64,000 bases of DNA from Symbiodinium natans (lineage: Eukaryota > Sar > Dinophyceae > Suessiales > Symbiodiniaceae): assembly GCA_905221605.1 (NCBI GenBank), contig CAJNDS010002264.1, positions 248,001 through 312,000 of the forward strand. The letters run 5' to 3'. Shown here piece after piece: positions 1-13,689 of the stretch (positions within the stretch are counted from its first letter, which is position 1; each line of letters begins with the position of its first letter). The notes under the pieces are model-generated. The model was given only the letters and a program-made list of their open reading frames with translations, was not told the origin of the DNA and searched no databases. The position numbers were made by a program, and so were the translations under genes.

Positions 1-2149
1 CGCGCATACGGGAGCCGCGTCCTGTGAAGACCACTGCCACGACCCTGATGCCAACCAAGTCTTCGTAAGCATCCGCATAATCAGGGCACGAGGGTGTTAA
101 GGGATCTTCGGGCAACTTCTCAAGGGTATCAGCATCATTGGCATCTTGCGCACATGCCAGGTCGGGCGAAGATGTCTGTGGCCTCGAGGGCGACTCACTG
201 CGCGTGTCCTCTTGAACATCGAATCGGCAAACTGTAACTTCCTATCGGGGTTTGAACAGCTGACACGGGTCTGACCTGCATGACATCAATTTCGGATTGT
301 CAGCACCAACACTTTGGTTGAAAGCTAAGACATTGGATCAACAGCTTCTGAGACAGGCTAAGCCCCGATTGGCACAGACCTCACTGCAAGTCCTGCTTGT
401 GCCAAGAGAGCCCCAACGCCATTTCCCACTGCAAGGCCTCTGCAAACTCTCAGGCAATCTGGGAAATATCCTGGGCAATATGCTGGGCACCCACCAGGTA
501 GCACGGCAAGCTACTTCGCCTCTTCCCGCGTCCAAGATGTGAAGGCATTGCACACGAAGCTCCCCACACAGACTGACCTGCAAGTTGGGCACGACGGCCA
601 TCTGCTCTCTTGTGGCCTTCTGCGCCATGCCGCTGTTGCCAGTGCTTGAAGTCTGGCTTAGAGACATCCAACCTGCAATCGTGGTCATATGTGGTCATGA
701 TCCAGTCAGCATTGAATCCATGGATTATTGCACGACGGATGCGTCCAGCTGAAGTCGTAACTCCTTTTCAGATTTCCTGCCTGCGATTTGCTTTCCTCCA
801 GAAACTAACACATTCCTTCTTCAGTACCTTCAGCGGGGAAGGTTGAGAAAACGATAAGGCGAGGTCATGCCACAGGCCTCCAATTCTAGCCTCAGCTGCC
901 GTCCCAGCTGAACTTAAGTCTCCCTACCTACTTGCTCCCGCTTGCTTCACAGCCACTCATTTGCAAGGAGTTCGCATGCCTCCTGAATCGCTCCGCTTGA
1001 GTTCTGTCGAAAATGAACAGCGACCTTTGCAACCAAGGCAACCAAGGCAACCAAGGCAACCCAGGCAGGCGTCGCTCACATGAAATGGTTTTGACACACG
1101 GGCAGATGTGCTGAACGGCTGAACGTTTCTCCGAGGCACCAAAACGAAGAGTTGACAAGTCGTGCAGGCGTCCAGTTGCTCAGAGTCCGCGGTGCACACC
1201 TGCAATCCGTCGCACAACGGATGGCCTCTCCGGCCTCTCGGCCTCTCCGGCTCTTTATGCCGCAAAAGACCCTCGCAGATTTGGCCTTGACCACAGCAAG
1301 GGCCTCGAAGACCAAACAAAAGACTAAACTTGTTTAAGTTCGTCGGCATTTCGTCGGCTACATGCGCAATCAAGTTCGCCGAGCTCCACAAACTCACAGC
1401 AAGACTGCATCGCCCCTTTTGTCTGGTGTCTCCAGGTGCGCATGCGCAGTGGCAAGGTGCCAGCAGCAAAGCTGCTAGGAAGGCCATCTGACATCAGCAG
1501 AAGCCTGCAGTCAAATCCCAAAGTCGAGAGCTCCACAACAGAGATGAGATGCAAAACTCCAGCCTGCCAGCGCAGACCCCAAACAGTGAAAGACCGCGAA
1601 AAACACGAAAGAGATCGAAAGAGCACTCCGATGATCCAGGACCACATCTCAAGACACCAAGAGCACGGACGCTCAAAGCGACAGGATAGCATGTGGCGAG
1701 GTCAGACGTCCGAAAGCGATGCTAGTTTCGAGGACGGCGAGAGTGGCGCGCTTGTCGTCCAAAATGCAGCAGGCAGGCTTCGAGAAAATGCGCGCCGCGT
1801 GGCACCCCCCTGTACATTGGACTCTCAGTGTTGAGACGTTTGGGGAACATTGGGGAACAAGTCTAAAACTGAAAGTCGCAGTGTCGTGCATTACATCACC
1901 ATCTGCCTGAGAAGTATCAGTCCAATGCGCTTCTGCCCGAGGTTTCTGAATGAGACCCCCGGCACAAGTTGGCACCTTGGGTGTGAGCGGGAAAAGCGTG
2001 GTCACACCATGTCACACCAGACTCACCATCTCCAATACAGGAAGCTAGGGGCAAGCTCGGTGCAACCCAGGTGCTATGCCCGGCTGTACAGATGGGCATT
2101 CGATGGCATCGACGCAGTGGCCGATGTTGCAAGAGATATAGAAATCAGA
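1..2149. other. No gene recognised
   Basis: Open frames here are short, overlap on both strands and show no family motif. The only structure I see is a small tandem run of a 9-base unit (AACCAAGGC-like, about four copies) near 1029-1060. The stretch lies downstream of the minus-strand PPR gene, so it may hold its 3' untranslated sequence and an intergenic spacer. Confidence 0.5.
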
Positions 2150-5100
2150 TCAGGAGCGGCAACCCTCGCGGTAACCGCCCTTGAACTGGCGTGTAGTGGC
2201 ACGTTCAGGGGAGCGCTCCTCCGCCAGGGTGGCGGCCATGAGCTTGCCAGTGATCTGGACCTTCGCCGCACGGAGACGCTCCAGGAGAGGTGCCGCTAGC
2301 TCCTCCCTGAGGCCCTTTTGGGCCAAAGCGGCCAGCAAGCTCTCCAAACAGTCTTGTTCAATAGCAACGCCATTGTTCTTCATGCCCTTGCCATGGAACC
2401 CGTAGACCTCCTCGACCACCTGAACAGCCTCCCTCATCTGGCCCATTCGGACCAACCCCGAGACGAGAGATGTGCAGGCACGAGTGTCTGCACTCTGACC
2501 TGCCTGTCGCATGTCGCGGAAGACCTGCAAGGCCTTGGCCGGCGATCCATTCATCAAACAGGCACCCATTAAGCACGACCAAACTTGGCAGTTTGGTACG
2601 AAGTTGCCGCGCTTTGGGAGCGATGACATCGCGGCGAAGGCCTTGTCTAGCTGCTTCTGGCGGCTGTAGAACTTCACCAGAATGCCAAGCGTGAAGTTGG
2701 TGGGGACAATCCTGTGCTCCTCCATGCTCTGCAGAATCTGATCGACAAGATCCGATCTCTTATGTTTAGTACAGCCATCCAAGATAGTGTTGTAGACGAT
2801 GGCATCGTGGTAGACACCACTCTCTTGCATGCCGCGTAGGACTTCCATGGCCTTGTCCAGATCACCTCTGACAGAGTAGCCCTTAACGATGGTCGAGTGT
2901 GTGATGCCATCAGGCTGGCAGTTGTCGGCATCCATCGCCTTCACAATCTCCAGCACATCCTCCATGTTGCCCACACGAGCCTGCGCATCCACGAAGGCGT
3001 TGCAGGCGGCGGTGTTCATCCGCACACCTCTGCGCCGCATGTCGTGCCAGAGATCCATGGCGCGCTGAGACTGGCCGGTGTTTGTGAAGCCTTTCACCAA
3101 GATGGAACAAAGCACCGCGTTCGGCTTCAAGTTGCTCTTCTCCTCAACAATAGCTGGGTGCGTTTTTGTCGGCTCGAGTTTTTGCTCAGCTGAGCACTTA
3201 AGTCACTTAAGGCTTAAGGGATCTGCCATGATCTGCAGATCCAAGAACTGAGATCTGTGAGCTGACTGAGCTGACTGAGCTCCGGTCGAAGAGCTGCACG
3301 GCTTCGTCGACTTGTCCGTTGCAGACCAAGGCGTCCAGCATGCAGCCGTACACGATGTCGTTGGGTTCCAGACCCCGCTGTCCTTGCATTTCCTTAGAAA
3401 CGGAACGTGTCGGTGAGAGCGAGTGTCCTGGAACACTCTTCTATTTATATAGAGATGCGAACTTGTCGGGGATCTACTCTACCAATATGTGCTGACGATG
3501 CTTCCCCTCATTGACTCACCCGCTCACTCAAGCTGAGCCCAGCTGCATTCCAGTAGTGCCAGCACTTCTCGGGACATTTCAGGTTGGCATAGGCTTTGAT
3601 GATGGAGCCATACGTGGGAACTGATGGACGCAAATTCGACTGTTCCTCGGAACAGAACGACTGAACTCAATCCTGCGTGCTGACATTGCCCGACAGCCGA
3701 GTTGCGAATTTAGCAAGCAGACTCTCCAGACGCCTGCGCATCACTTTAAAGGGACTGTGTCACACGCGTTCTGACAACTGACGTGCCTGAACTCCTTGTG
3801 TCGAATGTATGTCTCCAGAACCTTCACAGGAAACAGCCGTGCAGAAGCGTCTTGTGATGTTCAGGAGTCAGAGGAACCGTTGCAGTCCGAGCAGCAGTGT
3901 TCATCAGAATCTCATCAGAGCAAGGGTCGATGTGCGATCGATCCAAGAAGTTCAAGCAACGATTCACCTTGACACAACGCAACGTGTTTATTGTAGATCA
4001 ATTGGGCCAAGAGATTGTGGACCGTGCTCAGATTGCAAAGCGAGGCTTCACTCAGAGCAGCTGACATCTTTCTGCCCCTTTGCCCTCTTCAGAGCTTTGA
4101 GCATAATCGAGACCTCATTGGTTGGGACTCCGCTCTTTCCCTTTCTTGCCAGCAAGCGGGACTCCTTCTGACAATGTTTGGACTGCATCCAGGGCTCTGT
4201 GTAGTGATCCGGCGGCACATTCATCTGCTCCTTGGAGGACAAGAACACATCATGCTACGCGAGCGCGAACGCGAGCGCGGACACGGCGCGGAGCTGGTCG
4301 GTTTTGCATGGTGCAACCTGGTGCGAGCAAGCGGCCATCTTGGCGATGGTGTCCCAGGCCTCCTCGAAGCTGCCGTTGTTCACGGCAGTGTTCAGGATGC
4401 CTCTCTGGATTTTCTGGTCTTTTGAACAGAAAGATGTTCTCACGCCCTTTCAAACGAGAAAAAAAGTCGAAAACAACCTCTCAAACTAAAACACACAATG
4501 AGACAATGAACTTGAATGAACTTGAAAAGAAGTCAAAAAAATTCGTCCAAGCAGCAATTGTAGGACACATCGTTGGGCTCGAAGCCTGCGGCCGCCATCT
4601 CGGACAGGAGTTCCTCGTTTTGCTTTCGTAGTTGAGAGAGCAGAAAGCAGAGTCGCTCTTCGCTTTGAGAGCCGACTCTCAAACGGATGCTCTCAGTCAA
4701 AGAAAGGGTCCTTGGCCCCTTTGAGGTCGCTCTTGGTGCAATATCCCTTCAGAAGGGTGTTGTAGGTGATGATGTCCTTGGAAGCACGCTGATGTTCAAA
4801 ACGGCAGCTGTGAAAAGAAAACTAGAGGTGTGCACATATCCCTTCGGCCAGGTGACAAGCAAGCCCAACTCCTGCCAGGAAGAAGAAGAAGAAGAAGAAG
4901 AAGAAAAAAAGAAAAACAAACAGCTGGGGAGTCGTTCAGCCGTGTGCAAATGCCAACTGCAGGGCCGGACGTCCTTCATCTCCTGGACCAGCTTTCGCGC
5001 ACGGCCAAGGTCCCCGGCTTTTACACATACATCCAACACGCAGTTGAAGGCAATAGCATCCGGCTTGACCTCAGCTGAGACCCGTCTCTCTTATTGGTAG

Positions 5101-8100
5101 CATCTTCAAACATCTTCCGCCTGCAACATGAAATTAGATGATCAAGTCAGCACCTCCCAGGCAGCTTGTGGCCCGGGTTCGGACCTCTATGATGACCCTC
5201 TCACCTAGTCTCAAGGCAAGCCGGATTCGATTCCTTACGACATGCAGCATGGAAAATCATCGTTGTAACAAATGGTGTCTGATCGTGTACTGCAAGCTGC
5301 TACAGCCTTTCGGTCCTGGCAAATCAGCCCGGCTTCCTGCTCCAAACCTCAACTCCTGCCGATCCTTTCAAGCTTGTAACCTGCGCGTGGGGTCGCATGA
5401 CTAAATCTGCATGTCGAGCCTGAATTACGTGCCAGTATCTGCAGCATGGCACATTGAAACACACATCTGACCCTGGCTCCAAGAACCTCATATGCCACAT
5501 GCTGCAAGGACCACTGGAAGCGACGTACGGACAAAGCAGAAAGGTGCCCATTTGGCGACAAGTGCCCGGAGGCTGGACTGAGAGAGCGTTCTCACATGTT
5601 CTCACTTGCGGGAAGCTCTTCCTACAGGGACGGGTGTGTCACTTCGTCGACGAGGCTCCGGGCGGGGGCTGGCCTTGTGAAAGTCTGGTTTGACCACTTG
5701 GCCTCTCTGCGGATACTGGGACTTGCCACCAAATCTGGCCAGAATGTCGGAGGCATCTTTGCCACTCAAGCTCGGTGGCCATCTAGCTTGTGAGCTCACT
5801 CCACACAGTCGGCTGCCTCCGCCAACTTTCCGTGCACCAGACTCACCAGACTTGCTCACACTGACAGCCTTGGGCCACACCAGTGCAGTTGCTGGCGCAC
5901 GCGCATCGCAGCGAGCGTTCCCAGGGAGGCAGCGGGACCCATCGGACGCGTCGGAGTCGTGGTGTGTACCTATCCTTGAGCTCGTTGAGCTCAGAGGGCT
6001 CGGAGCCGGAGCACGCTCTCGCTGCCCTTGCTCCTCAGTACCTGAGCTTCAGATGCTTCATACGTCCTACTCATAGTGACTCCGCACGCAGCTACTTGGC
6101 TACTTCACCCTCTGCTGATATGCCCCAGCACATACTTCCAGAACCTCGCCATGTCACCAGGCTCGTCCGGACCAGCTTGTTGTCGACCTTGTCGACCACA
6201 ATCAACAGGAGAGTCACCAACTGGACATGCACCGACGCCGTCGAAACTTGCGTTGTCTTGCGACACTTCGGCTGCAGTGTGGGCAATGCCATTGAAAGCG
6301 TACATGCCTTCCAATTCCGAATTGGAAGAGGAATCCTGTTCTGATTGGGCAGCTATATCGAAATCCACCACACAGGTGGGCTGTGACTGCCTTCGCTGTT
6401 CTTGTTGGTGGTAGCCCATGGTGAGCAGCTGGTTGCTTGGGGTTGCGTGTGCCAGACATGCTGGCGTTGCACCACTCTTGTTGAGCCACTTCTTCACCAA
6501 GTCGGACCGTGAAGCCATTCAATGCAGGCCAGGTGTCTCTGCGCTGTTGCCCGGACCCCATACTAAGTCTAGAGTTGCAAGTCTAGAGGCTTGTCTGGAC
6601 ACCCTCCCTGCCCAAGCCCGATAGTTCTCTTAAGCATCTCCACACACACACACAGACACACCCAGAGCCCGCGTGCTTGTCTGAGAATGGCTGCACAGGG
6701 TGTCACAAGAACATCAAGAACCCAAAACAAAAGAAGCTTTGACCAAGTTGGCTCAGCCGGCATAGTTTCGTTAGGCACCTTCAACGGCTAGGTCTGCCTA
6801 GTGCGGATACTGGCTGAAAGCTCCAGTTATGCCCAAGAGGCATTGTTCTCGCGAAGGCGCTGGATGATGGAAAAGGCTCTGTCAACATCGCGGTCTCTGC
6901 CCGCGGCTTTGATCAAGGACATGTAGTTCCTTGTCGCTAGAAGTGCTATGGCTATGAACGATAGCGCACGAAGAAGAAACAATCAAATCAAAATCGTGCA
7001 CAAGTCGGATTAGAAGCCCACCTCTTAGGACCCTCCCCACCCAAAGCCAGTGCCCAACCTCCTCGCCTCCGCCCACCCTTTTTGCAGGACACCCTTCAGG
7101 CCAGCCCCGGAGTTTGGCTTTTGAGCAAGACTGCGACCCTCTAGGCCGACTCTCTGCCAACCCCCCCCCCCGCCCCATTTTCCTTGTGGAGCCCTGTGGC
7201 TTTCTCCGTGTGTCCAAGGTCTTGGCGTGAACTTTGCACAGGGTCACGGTGATGGAACGTCGTTTAAGGCCGCTATGACCGCTATGACCATCTGCACCGG
7301 GCCTGGGCGAGGCGATATGGCCAACGACAAACTTACAACCAAGCGTCTGGATGTCCAGGACTGAGAGCTTCTCGGAAAGCTCCTGTGAGAGCTGAGTGCG
7401 ACCGCACTCCACAGAGAACTTCATGAGGCAGCCATACATCATCGTGTCTGGCTCGAGGCCATCTTTGCGGATCTGGTCGTACAGGTCACAGGCTTTGCTG
7501 TACATCCCAGAGTAGGCATAGACTTTCATCAACCCACTGTACACGGCAATGCTCATCCCTGGGCCAGCACGCACGAAGCGGACAATCTCCTCGGCAAAGC
7601 TCAAGAACTTGCCATCCGCACAGCGCGCAAGGAGCCCAACGCAAAGCCCCTCGCTGATGGTATGACCATCAGCCTGCATTTCCGCGAAGATCTCGAGGGC
7701 GTGGACATCGCAGTCCTCGGCGTAAACCTTGAGCAGCGCATCGTATGCGTGAACTCCGAAAGCGATCTTTGCCTCACGAGCCGCCTTCTCCACCTCCCTC
7801 GCCAGTTTTGCATCATGGTTCCGGACACAGTCCTCAAGGATGACTGTTACAGCCTCGGTCCCCAGCGCGACGCCATGCTCGACAAGTTTCTGATACATGG
7901 CCGATGCCTTCGAACTCTCGGCTGCGACGCGGAGGAACTGTGCCACGGCAAAGGCTGGCACAACGTGACCCGACTTGGTCATTGAGATGATCCTCTTGAG
8001 GACCTCGTCCACCAAGCCGTTCTTCAAGAAGCCCTTGATGATCAAGGAGTGGCCCCGCGGGGAGAGCTTCAAGCGGTCCTTCCGCATCATGTGCTCAAAC

Positions 8101-8663
8101 TCCTCGACTCGATCAGGATGGCCAGCGGAGGCGAAGCCGCCCAAAACCACTTCGTACATGGAGCAGCTGCGCGCCAAGCAGAGCTTCTTCTGGTAGACGT
8201 CCCACAAGTCCATCATCACTTCCACATTCCCTGAACGAGCCACCGTGTCCAAGATCACGGTCCCTGCCCATGAGTTCACCAAAACCTCTTTGTGCAAACG
8301 GAGATGCTCAACAAGTTCTTCGACGAGCTGTTCCGGTTCTGCATCCACAAAGGCTTGCACCACGGGCTTCAGGAGATCCTTTGGGGTGGGTGCCTGTGCC
8401 TGCTCATCTCGCCAGACCTGCAGAAGCTTGGCGGCATTGCCTGCCGAGGCTTCAGTCTCGATGGTCCTTCGTGCAGTCGGGCGGAAGGTGGGTGGCCCAC
8501 CCTTGACCTTGCCTTTCTTGGCCTTCTTGAAAGTGTCTGCGCGAAGGTAGAAGAAGCCCATGGAAAAGAAGAACAAGAAGGAGAGCTCAACCCAAAGGGG
8601 AGCCAAAGAATTGTAAACGGCCTCGAGGGTCTGCGATGCCGTCGACATAGTGAAGTCGGCCAT
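2150..8663 (-). CDS. Pentatricopeptide-repeat (PPR) protein, multi-exon, with N-terminal membrane segment
   Basis: PPR proteins bind single-stranded RNA, mostly in organelles; the target here is unknown. Translation probably starts at ATG 8663. A hydrophobic stretch (LWVELSFLFFFSMGFFYL) follows near residue 20, then a basic linker. Exon 1 (8663-7337) carries many 35-residue PPR units and ends at a clear GTAAGT donor. Exon 2 starts at 6936 after a TAG acceptor (NYMSLIKAAGRDRDVDRAF). Further in-order pieces lie near 6440-6110, 5082-4962 (KPDAIAFNCVLDVCVKAGDL), 4785-4710 (DIITYNTLLKGYCTKSDLKG), 4625-4545 (AGFEPNDVSYNCCLDE), 4443-4330, 4240-4060, 3640-3545 (VPTYGSIIKAYANLKCPEK) and 3400-3290 (LEPNDIVYGCMLDALVCNG). 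The last exon, about 3145-2150, holds seven or more repeats and the stop. PPR order is collinear throughout, so I infer one gene rather than two. A weaker possible exon lies at 5880-5690. Some donors are not GT, as known in dinoflagellates. Confidence 0.8.
4877..4911. repeat. GAA/TTC microsatellite in a PPR intron
   Basis: About ten AGA/GAA triplets followed by an A-rich run. It falls between two PPR exons (ending near 4962 and starting near 4785 on the minus strand), so it is intronic. On the transcribed strand it is a pyrimidine tract. Confidence 0.85.
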
Positions 8664-9665
8664 GACGTAGATCACGACCAGAAGACGCTTTTGGTTGGGA
8701 TTTCTTAGCTGACAAAGCAGACGGGCTTTACCGCTCCTCTGCTTGAAGTCCACAGAAGACTCGAGTTGTTGCCCAACGGGTGTTTGGGCCAGATGCTTGT
8801 CTTGAGCCACAGCAGCAGACGGCGAGATTGCATCCTGATCACGTCTCGGCAGACAGATGTCTGGCGTTCACTCTACATACAAGCTGTAGGACAATCAGCT
8901 TGCTCAACCTCCTCAAGTGTGCGGTCAGGGTCCAAGGTCGTGACCAGGACAACCTGCTGAAGAGTCAACATCACACCTGGGGGCTTAGGGCAAAGAGGAG
9001 GCAAAGCTCATCTCGAGGCAACAGGTGCACACGAAACATGACTGACATGACAAGCAGCGAGGGTGTGAGCAGCGGCCACGCAGCAAAGCCTTGCAAGGCT
9101 ACCGAGGCGGTTGGAATGTACAGTCGGATAACTGGCGTGCGAGTTCTCAACATCCAATCCAAGCCATCCAAGCGTTGGCTTGCACACGGGTCTTTCCGGC
9201 GGATTGCAGAAAGTTGGCCGCACATCTAGCCAAGAAGCGAAACGCAAGTGTCTATGTACACATTGCCTGAGCAAGCAACTCGAGCGAACATCAACTGTAT
9301 AGGCTGTGTGGGCATCTTGTCTTTGAAGTTCTTTGAAGTTCTTGAAGGCTCGGCTCCGTTGCTGGCTCAGCGCATATCGCCCTTGCATTCCGAGAGCTAC
9401 AGGGTCCAGCAGGCTTGCTCTGCTGCATAAGAGTGGCCACGACTCGCCACTTTACAGCACTCGGGCAGGACTCAGTCATCAGACAGATCCCACAAGGCTG
9501 CCTCATCAACTTGGCTGGATGATGTATCCTCGACTGAAGGCAAGATGAAGCCAAGCACGTGTTACAGTTCACGAAGACCTTATGTCACCTGATCAGGAGT
9601 ACTCTCATTACTGAGACTCATTACGATACACGATTGTGTTGAAGGGAGCCGGTTACAGTAAGTCG

Positions 9666-12450
9666 CTAAGCCACGTCCATCACGTCCATGCCCTGATCGT
9701 CTACCTCGTCGTTCTCCTCGACATCCTCATCGTCGTCCTCTGCGCCCTGAAGAAGGCTTTGGTATCCTGCCGCGAAGGACTCGTTCAGCTGCAGCCTGGG
9801 GTGCAACCGGCCCTGGGCCACGCGAGCCATGCGAAGCAGTCCTGGAATGTCGAACATGGAATCATCGTCAGACGACTCATGCTCGGCCTCGGGTTCGTGA
9901 TTCTCCAACTTTTGGAAGAAATCGCTCTTGGAGCCCACTTCATCCACACAAGCAGTCCAAAAGCTGGTATATGTGCCATGACGGGGGTTCCAGCCGCCAT
10001 ACACGAGAATCATGCCATTCGGCAGGGAACACCCGCCTCCAAAGGCCACAGCGACAGGAGCGACAGAATGGCCCATGCTCTCCATGCGAGCCTGATGAGT
10101 TGAAGCGATGGCGGTGCAGTGGGAGCTTGGAGAACGGCCGCCACTGACGAGTACTACAGTGTCGGTGCCAGACAGGCGGGCAGCAACGTGACCCCGACCG
10201 TGAACTTCGCATGCCAAAGCCTGGCGCTTCCATCTGAACTGTGGGAACCCATCGAGTCCAAGCAGCCAAGTTGCACCACAATCAACACCCGAGAGGTCCT
10301 GCCCGCCACGTGGCGGTCCACCGTTCCGTTCATCTCCAGATCCACCACCTATGATGAGAATGCCGTCTCCATCTTGGCATCGCAACAGCGTGGCACTGTG
10401 TGAATTACGTGCTTGTGGCGGATCTCCGTCGCAGCTGATGTTTTCCATCCACGTCCATGTGGACAGATCAAGCAAGTCGAGGGAGCTACAAACACGTCCA
10501 TTCCAGTTTCCTCCAAACACGAGGACGTAGCCTGACGGGAACGCGGGCCCCGCAATCCTTGGCGGCACGTACGTTGCACTGTGGTTCGAGCGCGGCTTCA
10601 TGTCTCCAGTCCTCACCCAGCGAGCTCGAACGTCAGCGCCTACGCCAGTGATTTCCATGAGTCCGTACGTGGAGCTCTCACCGAAGTAGCCTCAATTTCA
10701 AAAGCCCATGCACGTGCATAAACAGAAGCTCCAAACTAAGGCCGTGGCCGCCATGTAAGTAGCCGCCGGTCACCAGCACCTGCAGCTTGAAATCGCCTTC
10801 CTCCGGTCTGTCCTCCTCATCCAAGACTGTGAACTTCCCCTCGTACGTGGCCGGTGGGCCCCTGCCCTCCACGTCAACCTCTTCTAGACGGAGTGGCGCT
10901 GCTAATGGCCCCACATGAAGATCACCTCGGCAACTTGAAGACCCAGAAATGCACAGCACAGTTTTCCCTTGCCTTTGCCCCCAAGATCTGAAGCCAATAC
11001 CGTTCAACATCGCAACCGTTAAGTTCTGCCCATCCTTTGCTTCACAGATGAAGTGGGGGGCTTGAGGTGCTTTAGAAGATGTTAGAACTGTGTTTAAAAC
11101 CCTTTCTTACCCTTTGGCATCCTTTGGCCTGAATTCGGGTAGCCCCATAGCCGACCACCCTTGGACATGGACATGCTGGGGGGCAAAAGTGGGGCTTTGG
11201 AGGGCAAAACGCTGGGGACGCCTCGGACCCCTCTCATGTCGAACACCGCGAAGTGCAAATCCCCTCCAAGAGCCTCCAAGAGCCCAAGAACCCAAAAAAT
11301 GTTGTTGTTGCCACGCTTTCGTAGCACTGTGGCCATTCAAGCAATGTGCGTGGGACGAGACGGAACACGATTAGGACCACGGAATGCAAGCGTTGCTGAG
11401 ACGAGGGCGCAATTTGGGCCATTCGACGATGCAAAACCTACAGTAGTATTTGCGATGCAGGCGAAGCTTAGAGTTTGTGGACCTTGTTGTGGTAGCTAGA
11501 CAAGTGCTTCGGAACGTGAACCAATCCCTGTCAAAATCAAGCAAGACCCTCACAGCTCGCGCGCATTGGTGCCAAAACCCGCGCAGTTGCAGACCCTCAT
11601 AGTGTTTGCGTCTGTCTGCACACTGGGGTTTATATTTCGGAAGATGCATGGCGCTGGACGTCCTTGAAGCGCCACATATGCACAAGAGGCAAGATTAACA
11701 GCTCCATTGAGCTTGAAAATCTGAAGCAGTGCTATCGATGTTATCTGAAGCAGCGTTATCGATGTTATCGTCAACCCTTGACAACTCTGGTTGAAATCAA
11801 AGCCTAGTCAAGAACTTGTGGCTTTGATGGTGTGCCAGTTGGCCTCTGCAGCTAACGTGACCAATCGATTCCTTTTCGTTCTGCCTTGGTCTAGCATCCT
11901 GGTCTTGAACAAGTCGCCCATCGGGCCATGAGCCCCCCAGCCGCCTAACACGAAGACGCGGCCAGATCGGAAGAACATTCCAGGCGAGCCCTCCCTTGCC
12001 CCCAGGGTGTGGTTACAGGGAAGTCGTCGCCATTCGATGGTCTTGCATCGCCGTCGTTGCGTCAAGACCTTGTACGAGGCCTTGGCTGCCTCTGTCCGTC
12101 CAGGAGTCCATAGATCACTTCTTTGAAACTCCTCAAGCACACAGATGGCACCCGAACTGAAGCAGATGCATGCACTTGCTGGTCCTGCGTCATGAATCTG
12201 CTCCATAAGGATGTCCTCAGATTCGGATCTGTGCCGGTGAAAAAACATTCTCCGACTCAACAGGCAGCAAATCAAACATGTGGAATCGATCTTGCTGCAA
12301 TGCGCACCTAGCATGCCTGAATGCGCACCTAGCATGCCTGCCATTCTGCCAGGTATCAAAGGATTCGAAACATCTTCGTCTAGCCGGTGCTGAATAAATC
12401 TGGCGGCAGGACCAAGACGTGCAGCAACCTCAGCACCATGTAGACCTGAG
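9666..12450 (-). CDS. Kelch-repeat protein, multi-exon
   Basis: Kelch repeats fold into a beta-propeller that usually binds a protein partner. The last exon (about 10680-9666) carries several Kelch blades: YVLVFGGNWNGRV, GILIIGGGSGDERN, VVLVSGGRS and MILVYGGWNPRHG, each with the usual GG pair after a hydrophobic strand, followed by an acidic tail (EDDDEDVEENDEVDD). The preceding exon (about 11010-10745) has KLQVLVTGGYLHGG and reads on into the last exon after a short intron. Further upstream are an exon near 12070-11890 (GRVFVLGGWGAHGPMGDLF), one near 12440-12340 (AARLGPAARFIQHRLDEDVS) and a likely piece near 11290-11160 (LHFAVFDMRGV). The 5' end is not fixed. Exons to about 15.3 kb could belong to the same gene, but I list them separately because no blade is seen beyond 12.1 kb. 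Confidence 0.75.
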
Positions 12451-12509
12451 TAATATATCGCCAGCAGGTGACTTAAAACGCAACATAAGCAGCCGCGCAA
12501 TGCCAAAAT

Positions 12510-13680
12510 ACAAATGCTTTCCTTGAGGGTAATTCAACCATGGCGCAAAGCAGAACGGCTGAAAGAACCTCGACAGAATGCTTGTCCTAGGATCTGCTGA
12601 GATCATTCCAAATGTCCATGGATTGAGGCATCAGCTTCATCACTGAGGTCACGTAGATTCGCAGCCGCTCCTGTCTAATAATGTATGGCTTGAACTTTAC
12701 TAATCACTTCTGATAGGAATGGGCGCCTCGGACCTCGAAGTCAGCAGGTGCCTCCGCTCAGTGTCGCCATAAGGGCACGGCAGGACCAAATTCTGAGCAG
12801 ATGCGAGCAAGCCCGCCTTGATGGAAACGGCCAAGGCCTGCGCCTTCAGCGGTGCCTGCGCTGAGGAGCCACAGAAAGGCGCCCACTCATCGTTGCTCGA
12901 TGTTGTTTTTGAACCTTGTTTGCCTGCCTAGCCTTGACTCGCCTTGCACATGAAACACTCATGAAACTACGAAACCGGACCTGTTGTCGTGAGCGACGGC
13001 GAGAGCAGAAACACGACATGCTTGCACCTTGCAGTTGCAGCTGCAAAGGAGGCTCCCGCGACATGCTCGGTACAAAGGTCGTACAAGGCCTGCTTGGAAC
13101 CGAGGGAACGGAGATCCCCTCCCCGAACGAGACCCGTTTGAGCCAAAATGAAATTGGTGCACGGCGAAAATTGAGAGATGATGAAAGATGATGAGAGCAC
13201 GTGTCCAGGATTGTCCGGTCATCCGTCATGACCACTGACATGGCCTGGAACAAGGTTGCATCACGCTACTCCACCTTGCGCGGAATGTCATCACTGGTGC
13301 GAGCCATTGCCGGCCTCATTGATTACATATGTTAATAGGCTGGGTGGTTGAAGCCCATGTCCCTGCTGCACTTTCCTAAATTGCCATTGCGACTGCTGTT
13401 TGGGCCCAGAGAATAATGGTAACGATCGGCACCGAGCATAATGTGTGAGCGCATAGTACGACTCGACGGAAACTTTTGTCGAAGGAAAGCGTTGGCTCTA
13501 ATTCACCGACGGTGTCTCGGCTCTCGAGGAGCACCAGACACTGTGTCGGGGAGCATCCTCTTGCAGATGCTGCATGCCTGCACGGTGAAAGGAAGCATGC
13601 AAGTACGAAGAAACAAAGGCTCAAACGAGTCAGCATGGGCGGCATGGCTCCCGATCCGAGGCTGAAATCTGGGCCCAGAG
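12510..13680. other. Intergenic or intronic stretch without a recognised gene
   Basis: No exon here convinces me. A minus-strand frame at 13253-12846 is open but low in complexity and has no family motif. A 13-base match to the end of the dinoflagellate spliced leader lies at 13138-13150 on the minus strand and is listed separately. Confidence 0.4.
13138..13150 (-). other. Possible DinoSL relic (13 bases)
   Basis: Read on the minus strand this is CATTTTGGCTCAA, identical to an internal 13 bases of the dinoflagellate spliced leader, followed by A where the leader has G. A random exact 13-mer in a 64-kb window is expected well below once. No second copy or clear cDNA follows, so this could still be coincidence. 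Confidence 0.3.
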
Positions 13681-13689
13681 CTGCAGTAG

